From Minisyncoccota bacterium (lineage in GTDB: Bacteria; Patescibacteriota; Microgenomatia; Levybacterales; UBA12049): a DNA stretch of 19,376 nucleotides. Each line of letters starts with the position of its first letter. Position 1 is the stretch's first letter. Below the pieces are notes generated by a model. It worked only from the letters and a program-made list of their open reading frames with translations. It did not search any database and was not told the DNA's origin. The stretch is taken from NCBI GenBank assembly GCA_025449795.1, contig JANWIQ010000062.1, forward strand, positions 1-19,376. The letters are read 5' to 3'. A program made the translations under genes and the position numbers. Below are positions 12,244 to 19,023 of the stretch, in pieces.

Positions 12244-13987
12244 CTTGCTGCACTCCTTGTGTCAATGTATCCAATGCACTTGCCGCAGAAGTATTATTTA
12301 ATATTCCGCGCACCGCATTTCCTAAATATCCATTCATCTGTCCGTTAATGCCACTGTCTTGTGTCTCTCCTGCGAAAAAGGACGAGGTTGCGTCCATGGA
12401 TTGCTGGACAAATGGGTACACGAGCTTATTTTCTCGCAGGGTAATTCCTAAATCAGACCGTGCATAAGGTTCTCCAAAAAGACGGGTCTTTGCTTCTTCT
12501 GCATATAATGCTGCTTGGATATCTTTTTGGGAAAGATAGTGTACAAAAAGAGCTGCTTCTTTTTGATGAAGACTTTTGCTTGAAATTCCCTGCACCCAAT
12601 AGCTCGCAACGGTGGTATTTCTGCCCGGTAAATGGGGAATTGGATACACAGAAAAATCCAGTGAAGGATTCATTGCCTTAAATGCAAAAATATCCCATGA
12701 ATAACCAAAATACATGGCAAGGTTTCCTTTGGAAAAAGCGAGCTGAGAAGGATCTAGTGTATTGTCCCATACTTTACTATCTCCCGTCGCAAACGAGGTA
12801 TAAAAAGAAAGTGCATCTGCAGCATTTACTTTCGGTGACATTGTTGATATATTCACGCCGTTTTGGACAAAAAGGGCAGAAATAATATCGGGTGCATGAG
12901 TAATATTGTCATAGGTCCCAATGGCTGCTCCGGCGACGATTATTTTTCCATTGCCATCTTTTTGTGTAAATGCACGTGCTGTTGTAGAAAAACTATCCCA
13001 ACTGGTAGGCACTTGTGCTTTTGCATTTTGAAAAAGCGTGTTATTTACAAAAAGAGACAAACTGTCAATGCCAAGCGGAATACCATACAATGCGCCATTT
13101 TTTACCAAGTCTGTTCGTACCACGGGATAAAAACCATTTTGCAATTCTGATTTACTGATAACGCTCGTTGGTAAGGGAACTAAAATTGATTGCACCATAG
13201 GCAACCAACTACTATGATAGGTAAAAATATCCGGTCCATTTCCCTGCTGTATTCTGGTAAAAAGCCGTTGGCTGTATTGTTTGGGATCTTCTTTTTCATA
13301 ATTTATTGTGATATTGGGATACTGTTTTTCAAATCCACTTATCGCAACCTGCATGGTATTGCTATCTTCCCATAATCCCCAATACGTAAGGCTTACCTTA
13401 CCGGAAGAAACAGGATGAAGAAATCCCGAAATCCACGTCACGACAAATAATAAGACCACCAAACCAACACCTGCCGCAACCACTGCAAACAATATTCGGA
13501 AAAGAGATAATTTATTTACCCCTTCTTTTGGCTTCTCACTGCTATTTTTAGTCTGCTCAGACGCAGGTACTTCTTCGGTTGTATCCTGCGCTGGCTTGGG
13601 CGCTGAAGAAGCGTGGACCACAGGGGTAAGATCAACACGCTGCTTACGAAGCGGTAAATCCTCTAAAAGACCGGTATCTTGCAAAGGGGGTGGCGCAGAC
13701 GGAACTTGCTCCAGAGGGGGTTGAGCAGGTGCTACAGGCGCTTGTGGAGGCTGCAACGGCTGAGTTACCACAGGTTGAGGAGTTGCCACAGGTGAATAGC
13801 TTTGAGCATCCAACGGGGAAGGACCATACAAATCATCCAAGGTAATTTTGGGCGCAACAGGTGATGGGGGAGCAGGCTGCACCGGCACAACAGGTGTAGG
13901 ATTTGACGGTGGTGGCGGTGTTGGCGGCAATTGCACAGGAGGAACTGGCTGCCCACCCCCAGAAGATGCATTTCCATTCGTATCCAT
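12218..13987 (-). CDS. Membrane-anchored extracellular solute-binding protein with a proline-rich N-terminal tail
   Basis: A 589-residue protein in three parts. Residues 1 to about 145 are very rich in Pro, Gln, Val and Ala (runs of PPTPPPP and QPP type) and lack a signal peptide. One hydrophobic helix (about 163-188, LFRILFAVVAAGVGLVVLLF) follows a basic stretch, so the tail should be cytoplasmic. Residues about 198-589 form a family 1 solute-binding protein (LTYWGLWEDSN, GFEKQYPNITINYE, GNGPDIFTYHSSW, YGIPLGIDSL), as used by sugar ABC importers, and would face outward. No ABC permease or ATPase is next to it. It is first in the operon with the nucleotidyltransferase and CoA genes. The ATG has no Shine-Dalgarno and a -10 box lies 8 bases upstream, which suggests a leaderless message. 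Confidence 0.85.
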   Translation of the reverse strand: MDTNGNASSGGGQPVPPVQLPPTPPPPSNPTPVVPVQPAPPSPVAPKITLDDLYGPSPLDAQSYSPVATPQPVVTQPLQPPQAPVAPAQPPLEQVPSAPPPLQDTGLLEDLPLRKQRVDLTPVVHASSAPKPAQDTTEEVPASEQTKNSSEKPKEGVNKLSLFRILFAVVAAGVGLVVLLFVVTWISGFLHPVSSGKVSLTYWGLWEDSNTMQVAISGFEKQYPNITINYEKEDPKQYSQRLFTRIQQGNGPDIFTYHSSWLPMVQSILVPLPTSVISKSELQNGFYPVVRTDLVKNGALYGIPLGIDSLSLFVNNTLFQNAKAQVPTSWDSFSTTARAFTQKDGNGKIIVAGAAIGTYDNITHAPDIISALFVQNGVNISTMSPKVNAADALSFYTSFATGDSKVWDNTLDPSQLAFSKGNLAMYFGYSWDIFAFKAMNPSLDFSVYPIPHLPGRNTTVASYWVQGISSKSLHQKEAALFVHYLSQKDIQAALYAEEAKTRLFGEPYARSDLGITLRENKLVYPFVQQSMDATSSFFAGETQDSGINGQMNGYLGNAVRGILNNTSAASALDTLTQGVQQVENQYGSQ

Positions 13988-14019
13988 ACGTACTTATTGT
14001 ATAATATAGCAATATTCAT
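13988..14019. promoter_or_regulatory. Divergent promoter pair in a 32-base gap
   Basis: Two start codons face away from each other with 32 bases between them. The plus strand has a perfect TATAAT (14000-14005), 14 bases before the VanW-family ATG. The minus strand has TACAAT (14001-13996), 8 bases before the solute-binding gene ATG. The -10 boxes overlap, so the two genes may compete for polymerase. TATTG and CAATA form an inverted repeat around the site. The -35 boxes would lie in coding sequence and are weak. Both messages would have leaders of 0-8 bases. Confidence 0.5.
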
Positions 14020-15453
14020 ATGCGAGCAACGGTAGCCCTCATAAAAAGCCATGTACGTCTTTTAAAAATTGCCTCAAAAACAACATTTTGGTTTGGCATG
14101 GGAGTAGCCATTGGTTTGTTTTTGTTAATAAGCTTTGGATTTCTTATTTTTCAATTGCTGTACACCCATGTTGTCTACCCGGGTGTTTCGGTAGAAAATA
14201 TTCCTCTTGGTGGAAAAACACAATCAGAAGTGGCCGCGTATTTTGCCAAAAAAAATGATGCAATTGCTGCAACAACATTTACTTTTACGTCCTCTGGTGG
14301 TATTGCTACGATTTCCGCTCAAAGTCTTCATTTAGGATTTAACGGTAACTTACTGGCAGAACAGGCGATGAGTGTTGGGCGCTCATCTGATATTTTTTCT
14401 AATATCGTGCTTGTTTTTCAAAGTTATATCGATGGTGTATCGCTTTCTCCCTCTTATACGTATAGGCCACAAAATATTTCTGCTGCATTAATCGATATAC
14501 GAAAGCAGGTAAGAATAGATCCTGTTGACGCCATATTTACCTACCAAAATAATCATGTGACTGCATTCCAAGCATCTTCCAATGGACAGGATATTGATAT
14601 TGCCCATGTACAATTGCAGATGCAACAAGAAATTCCTTTTATTCTCGCATCGGGAAAGCCCCAACACATCACTATCCCTATTACTCTCAAAACCCTTTAT
14701 CCAAAGATTTCTACCCAAAGCGCAAATAAACTAGGGATTAAAGAACTTATTGGAATGGGGACTTCTCTTTTTCAGGGTTCTATTGCAGGAAGAATTTATA
14801 ATGTGGAGTTGGCAGCACGCAGAATTTCCGGAACGCTTGTTGCTCCCGGTGATACTTTTTCTTTTGACCAAACGCTTGGGGATGTGTCCTCTTTTACTGG
14901 CTATCAACAAGCATATGTCATCCAAAATGGCAAAACGGTTTTGGGAGATGGCGGCGGCGTTTGCCAAGTATCTACGACGCTTTTTCGCGCTGCGCTTCAT
15001 GCTGGTCTTCCAATAGTAGAGCGACATGCCCATGCATACCGGGTGGAGTATTATGAAGAAGACGGGCCACCAGGCATTGATGCAACGGTCTACGTACCAA
15101 CGGTTGATTTAAAATTTAAAAATGATACCGGACACTACATTCTTATTCAAAGCGTTGTCGATCCATCTATTCTCCGTCTTACGTTTTATATATATGGTGT
15201 GAGTGATGGAAGAAAAGCAACCCTTACTACTCCTGTGGTAACCAACATCATCCCTGCGCCCGCACCCCTGTATACCGATGATCCAACACTACCAGTAGGG
15301 ACAGTAAAACAGACAGATTTTGCTGCAGATGGCGCCACTGTTTCTTTTCGTAGGACAGTGACGAGAGGGAATAAAACGCTTATTGCTGAAACCTACACAT
15401 CGGTATTCCAACCCTGGCAAGCAGCATACCTTCGAGGCACCGCCTCGAAGTAA
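14020..15453 (+). CDS. VanW-family cell-envelope protein
   Basis: A 477-residue protein. A short basic N terminus precedes one membrane helix (about 23-48), after which the protein should face outward. Residues 50-240 contain a peptidoglycan-binding-type region often found before VanW (YPGVSVENIPLGGKTQSEV). The VanW domain (about 250-400) is clear: RISGTLVAPGDTFSFDQTLG, then GDGGGVCQVSTTLFRAAL with Cys315, then ERHAHAYRVEYY and GIDATVYVPTVDLKF. The C-terminal about 70 residues resemble a small G5-like beta domain (VKQTDFAADGATVSFRRTVTRGNKTL). VanW proteins are linked to cell-wall functions, but the biochemical role is not established. This is not evidence of vancomycin resistance: no vanHAX-type genes are present. 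No Shine-Dalgarno is seen. Confidence 0.9.
   Translation: MRATVALIKSHVRLLKIASKTTFWFGMGVAIGLFLLISFGFLIFQLLYTHVVYPGVSVENIPLGGKTQSEVAAYFAKKNDAIAATTFTFTSSGGIATISAQSLHLGFNGNLLAEQAMSVGRSSDIFSNIVLVFQSYIDGVSLSPSYTYRPQNISAALIDIRKQVRIDPVDAIFTYQNNHVTAFQASSNGQDIDIAHVQLQMQQEIPFILASGKPQHITIPITLKTLYPKISTQSANKLGIKELIGMGTSLFQGSIAGRIYNVELAARRISGTLVAPGDTFSFDQTLGDVSSFTGYQQAYVIQNGKTVLGDGGGVCQVSTTLFRAALHAGLPIVERHAHAYRVEYYEEDGPPGIDATVYVPTVDLKFKNDTGHYILIQSVVDPSILRLTFYIYGVSDGRKATLTTPVVTNIIPAPAPLYTDDPTLPVGTVKQTDFAADGATVSFRRTVTRGNKTLIAETYTSVFQPWQAAYLRGTASK
15430..15450 (+). other. Perfect 9-bp hairpin ending at the VanW-family stop codon
   Basis: CTTCGAGGC (15430-15438) and GCCTCGAAG (15442-15450) pair perfectly around a 3-base loop, and the TAA stop follows at once. 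It encodes the last residues (LRGTASK). No U-tract follows, so it is a poor intrinsic terminator. It may protect the 3' end or be a remnant of a palindromic repeat. Confidence 0.75.
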
Positions 15454-15459
15454 TATATA

Positions 15460-15532
15460 AATAAACGAATATAAGAATATACGAAATTATCTTATTTATT
15501 TGTATATTGGATTATTGTTACATTCGTTTATT
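15460..15532. repeat. Nested inverted repeat with degenerate 8-bp units
   Basis: The 91-base AT-rich spacer before the next gene is built from repeats. AATAAACGAAT (15460-15470) is the exact reverse complement of 15522-15532. Inside it, AATATACGAA (15476-15485) pairs with TTTGTATATT (15499-15508), with one G-U. The left side reads as degenerate octamers (CGAATATA, AGAATATA, CGAAATTA). It could fold into a cruciform or long RNA stem ahead of the cytidylyltransferase-like gene. The promoter of that gene is not clear. Confidence 0.65.
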
Positions 15533-15544
15533 ACGATTTTTGTT

Positions 15545-16027
15545 ATGAAAAATATAGTACCTATACAAGAAATAAAACAATTAGGAGAAAACTTGCGAGA
15601 GGAAGGGCAAAAAATCGTTTTGGTGGGCGGTTGTTTTGATATACTGCATTTTGGCCATTTTCGCTTTTTAGAGGAGGCAAAAAAACAAGGTGACATACTT
15701 GTCGTATTACTCGAAAGTGACAACAGAATTCAAAAACTGAAAGGTAACAAACGGCCTGTCCACACAATTTCCCAACGGGCTCATATGTTGACCTCTTTGC
15801 GCTTTGTGGACTATGTTGTTCTTCTTCCCGATACCATAACCGACCAGGAGTATGAAAAGGTGACGAAAGAGATACAACCTGCTATAATTGCAACTACGAA
15901 AAGGTCAGATAGCTTACCCTATATAGAAAAACAAGCAAAACAAGTTGGCGCTTCTCTCTACATAGGTAAACAGGTTGAAAACCTTTCAACTTCACGAATT
16001 GTTGACCTTTTGGGAAAAGAAATATGA
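15545..16027 (+). CDS. Cytidylyltransferase-like (RfaE/HldE C-terminal-type) nucleotidyltransferase
   Basis: A 160-residue protein of the HxGH nucleotidyltransferase superfamily. GGCFDILHFGHFRFLEEAKK contains the HFGH motif (35-38). GNKRPVHTISQRAHML and SLRFVDYVVLLPD follow, and STSRIVDLL near the C terminus is the second substrate motif. Family members transfer AMP or CMP to sugar phosphates, glycerol phosphate or FMN, and the substrate cannot be decided here. I start at the ATG at 15545 because it begins the conserved domain. An upstream in-frame ATG at 15500 would add a hydrophobic 15-residue stretch translated from the repeat-filled spacer. The stop overlaps the next start (ATGA), so the two genes are translationally coupled. 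Confidence 0.85.
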   Translation: MKNIVPIQEIKQLGENLREEGQKIVLVGGCFDILHFGHFRFLEEAKKQGDILVVLLESDNRIQKLKGNKRPVHTISQRAHMLTSLRFVDYVVLLPDTITDQEYEKVTKEIQPAIIATTKRSDSLPYIEKQAKQVGASLYIGKQVENLSTSRIVDLLGKEI

Positions 16028-16503
16028 GAACAAGACTTATTATTGGCATTGTTGTTGTCGTACTTCTGATTGTGTTGGGAGTTATTTTCGTAAATGTTGT
16101 CACCAACAATTTCCATGTGCCTTTTGTCGGTCAACCATCATCTACAACAGCGATAGATGGCCAGACTTTTCATGTCACTGTTGCAAAAACAGAACAAGAA
16201 AAAGAAACAGGCCTCTCGAGTACAAATTCTCTTCCCCAAGACCAAGGTATGCTTTTCCCTTTTGGTAATCCGGATTATTATGGTTTTTGGATGAGAAACA
16301 TGAAATACCCACTTGATATTATTTTTATTGCAAATAAAAAAATAGTTTCTATTGCCAACAACGTTACCAATCCAAATAATCCCTCTGTGCCACTTCCTAT
16401 TTATAAACCAAGCCAACCTGCAGACACAGTATTAGAAATAAATGGCGGGCTTTCTGCAAAATACCATTTTGCCGTTGGGGACTCCGTTTCCACTTCGTTA
16501 TGA
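16024..16503 (+). CDS. DUF192-family membrane-anchored protein
   Basis: A 159-residue protein with an N-terminal membrane helix (about 5-26) followed by a DUF192 domain (about 45-157). The family signature FWMRNMKYPLDIIFI (88-102) and the closing VLEINGG...FAVGDSV are both present. The domain would lie outside the membrane. DUF192 proteins are widespread and their molecular function is not known. ATGA overlaps at both ends link it to the cytidylyltransferase-like gene and to tsaD, so the three are probably one transcript. The conserved start follows the overlap directly and no separate Shine-Dalgarno is evident. Confidence 0.88.
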   Translation: MRTRLIIGIVVVVLLIVLGVIFVNVVTNNFHVPFVGQPSSTTAIDGQTFHVTVAKTEQEKETGLSSTNSLPQDQGMLFPFGNPDYYGFWMRNMKYPLDIIFIANKKIVSIANNVTNPNNPSVPLPIYKPSQPADTVLEINGGLSAKYHFAVGDSVSTSL

Positions 16504-17651
16504 AAATTCTTGGTATTGAGACCTCCTGTGATGAAACAGCTGCAAGTGTTGTAGAAGTTGCTCCTGACAAAAGTCATGTAAAAATCCTTTCTTCTGTTAC
16601 AGCAACATCCCTTGCTCTCCATGCAAAGACGGGTGGTATTATCCCAGAAGTTGCTGCGCGTAATCAAATACAAGATATTATCCCCGTTATTTACGAAGCG
16701 CTCTCATCAGCAGATGGCGTATGGCCAATGGCAAATAGTAAAAAGGACCATAAGCTATTAGCCATAAGCAATAAGCCAGCGATCGACGCGATCGCTATCA
16801 CGTATGGACCAGGACTTATTGGCTCACTTCTTGTTGGAGTAGAGACAGCAAAAACGCTTTCATATATATGGAATATTCCTCTTCTCCCCATCAATCATTT
16901 ATTCGGACACATCTATGCGAATTGGATAGAAACACTATCGCCATTTCAATCTCTTGAATTTCCTGCAATTGGACTAATTGTCTCCGGAGGACACACAGAC
17001 CTTCTTCTTATGAAGTCTCATACAGATATCACTTGGCTTGGAGGGACAAGAGATGATGCAGCAGGTGAGGCGTTTGATAAAATTGGAAGAATGCTCGGAC
17101 TTTCTTATCCAGCAGGCCCTGCCATAGAAAATCTCGCAAAAAAAGGGAATCCAAAAGCATTTCATTTTCCTCGTCCGCTTATGTATGACAAAGAATTAGA
17201 CTTTTCATTTTCAGGGCTTAAGACTGCTGTATTGCGTGAAATTCAAAAGATTGAAAAAAGCGAAGGGAATAATTTTTTCGCAGGGGATTCAAGCGAATTG
17301 CGGACCCAAGAAAAAATTGTTACCAAGCGTAACGCTCTCATTGCAGATATCTGTCGCGGAGTACAAGACGCCATAAGCGATGTACTGGTATATAAAACAT
17401 TACAAGCAGTTGAGAAATATAATGCTCGCTCTGTCATTGTCGGTGGCGGTGTTGCTGCAAATGAAACACTGAAGAATAATTTTCAACATATGCTAGATAC
17501 TAAATACAAAATATTAAATACTAAACTCTTTGTCCCACCAAAAAGTTTATGTACAGACAATGGCGTTATGATTGCAGCTGCTGCACTTTTTCAAGGAAAA
17601 GAAACGCCATGGGAAAAAATTACTGCAAATTCTGAATTGTATTTTGATTAA
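16500..17651 (+). CDS. tsaD: tRNA N6-adenosine threonylcarbamoyltransferase TsaD
   Basis: A 383-residue Kae1/TsaD protein. It moves the threonylcarbamoyl group from its AMP carrier onto A37 of ANN-decoding tRNAs, together with TsaB and TsaE, neither of which is in this window. Motifs are GIETSCDETAASVV (5-18), GGIIPEVAAR (45-54), the metal site HLFGH (His133, His137; the usual HxEGH glutamate is Phe), VSGGHTDLLL, GTRDDAAGEAFDK, FSFSGLKTAV and CTDNGVM (Asp353). It is longer than usual because of an extra about 20 residues (about 73-94) between the first domain and AIDAIAITYGPG, encoded by a 7-bp tandem repeat. A second 7-bp array encodes the variable stretch before FVPPKSLCTDN. The frame is open throughout and the gene should be functional. 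Confidence 0.95.
   Translation: MKILGIETSCDETAASVVEVAPDKSHVKILSSVTATSLALHAKTGGIIPEVAARNQIQDIIPVIYEALSSADGVWPMANSKKDHKLLAISNKPAIDAIAITYGPGLIGSLLVGVETAKTLSYIWNIPLLPINHLFGHIYANWIETLSPFQSLEFPAIGLIVSGGHTDLLLMKSHTDITWLGGTRDDAAGEAFDKIGRMLGLSYPAGPAIENLAKKGNPKAFHFPRPLMYDKELDFSFSGLKTAVLREIQKIEKSEGNNFFAGDSSELRTQEKIVTKRNALIADICRGVQDAISDVLVYKTLQAVEKYNARSVIVGGGVAANETLKNNFQHMLDTKYKILNTKLFVPPKSLCTDNGVMIAAAALFQGKETPWEKITANSELYFD
16750..16777 (+). repeat. 7-bp tandem repeat array in tsaD (4 units, ATAAGCC type)
   Basis: Four consecutive heptamers read ATAAGCT, ATTAGCC, ATAAGCA, ATAAGCC. They lie within the extra about 20-residue insertion of TsaD (translated as HKLLAISNKP). Seven is not a multiple of three, so each unit is read in a different phase. 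Confidence 0.7.
17494..17528 (+). repeat. 7-bp tandem repeat array in tsaD (5 units, TAAATAC type)
   Basis: Five consecutive heptamers read TAGATAC, TAAATAC, AAAATAT, TAAATAC, TAAACTC. They encode the variable LDTKYKILNTKLF stretch before the conserved PPKSLCTDN motif. Unit length equals that of the other tsaD array, but the sequence differs. Confidence 0.65.
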
Positions 17652-17653
17652 AA

Positions 17654-17687
17654 AAAAGCGAAAGAAATTTTACTTCCTTTCGCTTTT
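17654..17687. terminator. Bidirectional intrinsic terminator between tsaD and the histone-like gene
   Basis: AAAAGCGAAAG (17654-17664) and CTTTCGCTTTT (17677-17687) form a perfect 11-bp stem around a 12-base loop. A-rich and T-rich flanks give U-tracts in both directions, which suits the two convergent genes. A second small hairpin (ACTTATT, TAA, AATAAGT, 17688-17704) follows directly. Confidence 0.8.
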
Positions 17688-17713
17688 ACTTATTTAAAAT
17701 AAGTGAATGAAAT

Positions 17714-17914
17714 CTATCTTCTTTTTTTTGAAGATTTTTTCGCACTCTTTTTTGCAACTCTTTTCTTAGGTGTTGTCTTCTTTGCAACCTTCTTAACAGT
17801 TTTTTTAACTGCTTTTCGTGTAACTTTTTTTGCAGCAACTCTCTTTTTTGGAGCAGCCTTTGCTGCAGAAAGACCAAGTGCTTTTCTTAATGAATGTAAT
17901 AATTTACTTGCCAT
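17714..17914 (-). CDS. Histone-H1-like lysine/alanine-rich DNA-binding protein
   Basis: A 66-residue, extremely basic protein. A short N-terminal helix (MASKLLHSLRKALGLSAA) is followed by a low-complexity tail of KKxxKK, AKK and KKR repeats that ends SSKKRR. It has almost no acidic residues. The composition matches bacterial H1-like proteins (chlamydial Hc1/Hc2-like tails) that bind and compact DNA, and such small proteins are frequent in Patescibacteria. Low complexity makes homology weak, so the role is inferred from composition. GGGGTGA, 7 bases before the ATG, may serve as ribosome binding site. It has its own promoter and lies alone between tsaD (convergent) and rmuC (divergent). Confidence 0.8.
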   Translation of the reverse strand: MASKLLHSLRKALGLSAAKAAPKKRVAAKKVTRKAVKKTVKKVAKKTTPKKRVAKKSAKKSSKKRR

Positions 17915-17935
17915 GTGTTATTCACCCCGCTTTCT

Positions 17936-17960
17936 GTTTTATTAAACATATTAATAAAAC
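17936..17960. repeat. 10-bp palindrome between the histone-like gene and rmuC
   Basis: GTTTTATTAA (17936-17945) and TTAATAAAAC (17951-17960) are perfect reverse complements around ACATA. It lies just downstream of the proposed start of the histone-like transcript, where it could be an operator or a leader hairpin. A second palindrome, ATATAC-A-GTATAT (17966-17978), overlaps the -10. Confidence 0.65.
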
Positions 17961-17972
17961 AACTACATATAC

Positions 17973-18002
17973 AGTATATTCAGAAAAAAATAATTTTGTA
18001 AA
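17973..18002 (-). promoter_or_regulatory. Promoter of the histone-like gene
   Basis: On the minus strand, TTTACA (18002-17997) and TATACT (17978-17973) are separated by 18 bases. Transcription would begin near 17966 and run through the 10-bp palindrome, giving a leader of about 50 bases. Confidence 0.45.
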
Positions 18003-18026
18003 TAAGGAAACGCTATTGCATGCATA

Positions 18027-18035
18027 TGCTATACT
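18027..18035 (+). promoter_or_regulatory. Extended -10 promoter of rmuC, nearly leaderless
   Basis: TG-C-TATACT is an extended -10 ending 10 bases before the ATG at 18046. Transcription would begin about 3 bases before the start codon. No good -35 is present at normal spacing. Confidence 0.5.
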
Positions 18036-18045
18036 ATCTTTTACA

Positions 18046-19023
18046 ATGGTAACTGCTCTTTTACTTATTATTCTTCTTTTTCTATTTATTAATTTTCTTG
18101 TTTTATTTTTTGCAAAACGAAATAAAAATTCTACAGACCCACTTCTTCTTGAATGGATGAAGACAATGCAACAGCAAGTAGAAGGGACACAACAACATAT
18201 GACCCGTACTCTTCAGGAAAATACTAGACAACTTAACGAACGCCTTGATAGAGCAGCGCAAGCCATGAGAGATGTAAATGTAGAAGTAGGAAAAATGAGT
18301 GAAATTGGGAGAAGCATGCAAGAATTACAAGAATTTTTAAAAAGCCCCAAATTACGCGGTAATATTGGTGAGCAAGTACTAAAAGATTTAATTACCCAAA
18401 TTTTTCCAAAAAGTAGTTTTCATTTGCAGTATGAATTTCGTAGTGGAGAAAAAGTTGATGCCGCAATACAGACTGATGCAGGCATTTTACCAATTGATTC
18501 TAAATTTCCCATGGAAAATTTCCAAAAAATGATGAAAGCAAAAGAAAAAGAAGAAAGAGAGACTTTAAGAAAAGAATTTATACGAGATGTGAAAAAACAT
18601 ATTGATGCAATTGCAAAAAAATATATTCTCCCAGATGAAGGAACGATGGATTTTGCCCTGATGTATGTCCCTAGTGAGACTGTTTTTTATGAATTAGTGA
18701 GCATAGATGATATTAACGAATACGCAAGACATCAACGCGTCTATGTAGTATCACCATCTACGCTCTATGCACATCTCCAGACAATTCTTCTTTCTTTTGA
18801 AGGGAAGAAAATTGAAGCACGAAGTAAAGAGGTCTTTGCACTGCTTCGTGCATTACAGATAGATTATGGAAAAGTAAACGAATCACTGGATGTACTCGGA
18901 AAACATTTAACTAATGCGACTGGACAATATACAAATGTGGTAAAAGGATTTTCCACCCTAGGAAATAAATTATCCTCTACAAAGCACTTAGGAGTTGAAG
19001 AAGAACCTGTTCTTCATTCATAG
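18046..19023 (+). CDS. rmuC: DNA recombination protein RmuC family
   Basis: A 325-residue protein. An N-terminal membrane helix (about 3-23) is followed by a coiled coil (about 35-97, rich in Gln, Glu and Met) and the RmuC nuclease-like domain: KLRGNIGEQVLKDLI (103-116), then DAAIQ (Asp138) and PIDSKFP (Asp151, Lys153), which form the PD-(D/E)xK core, then FALMYVPSETVFYEL and VYVVSPSTLYAHLQTI. RmuC proteins limit inversion at short inverted repeats, and membrane-linked roles in DNA processing are proposed. I start at 18046, where the membrane helix begins and a -10 box lies 10 bases upstream. The frame stays open back to 17830, but those 72 codons run through the divergent promoter and the neighbouring gene. 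The stop overlaps the next convergent gene by 10 bases. Confidence 0.92.
   Translation: MVTALLLIILLFLFINFLVLFFAKRNKNSTDPLLLEWMKTMQQQVEGTQQHMTRTLQENTRQLNERLDRAAQAMRDVNVEVGKMSEIGRSMQELQEFLKSPKLRGNIGEQVLKDLITQIFPKSSFHLQYEFRSGEKVDAAIQTDAGILPIDSKFPMENFQKMMKAKEKEERETLRKEFIRDVKKHIDAIAKKYILPDEGTMDFALMYVPSETVFYELVSIDDINEYARHQRVYVVSPSTLYAHLQTILLSFEGKKIEARSKEVFALLRALQIDYGKVNESLDVLGKHLTNATGQYTNVVKGFSTLGNKLSSTKHLGVEEEPVLHS

Noticed and set aside
14020..15453. Vancomycin resistance determinant
   Set aside because: Only a VanW domain is present. No vanH, vanA/B ligase, vanX or vanRS-type genes are nearby, and VanW proteins are common outside resistance clusters.
15500..15544. Upstream start for the cytidylyltransferase-like gene
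   Set aside because: The added residues come from the repeat-filled spacer, and the conserved domain begins just after the ATG at 15545.
16780..16797. GCGATCGC-like palindrome in tsaD as a HIP1 site
   Set aside because: A single occurrence in coding sequence, with none seen elsewhere in the window. It is probably chance.
17830..18045. Longer rmuC starting at 17830
   Set aside because: The extra 72 codons overlap the divergent histone-like gene and its promoter. A -10 box sits just before 18046, where the usual RmuC membrane helix begins.
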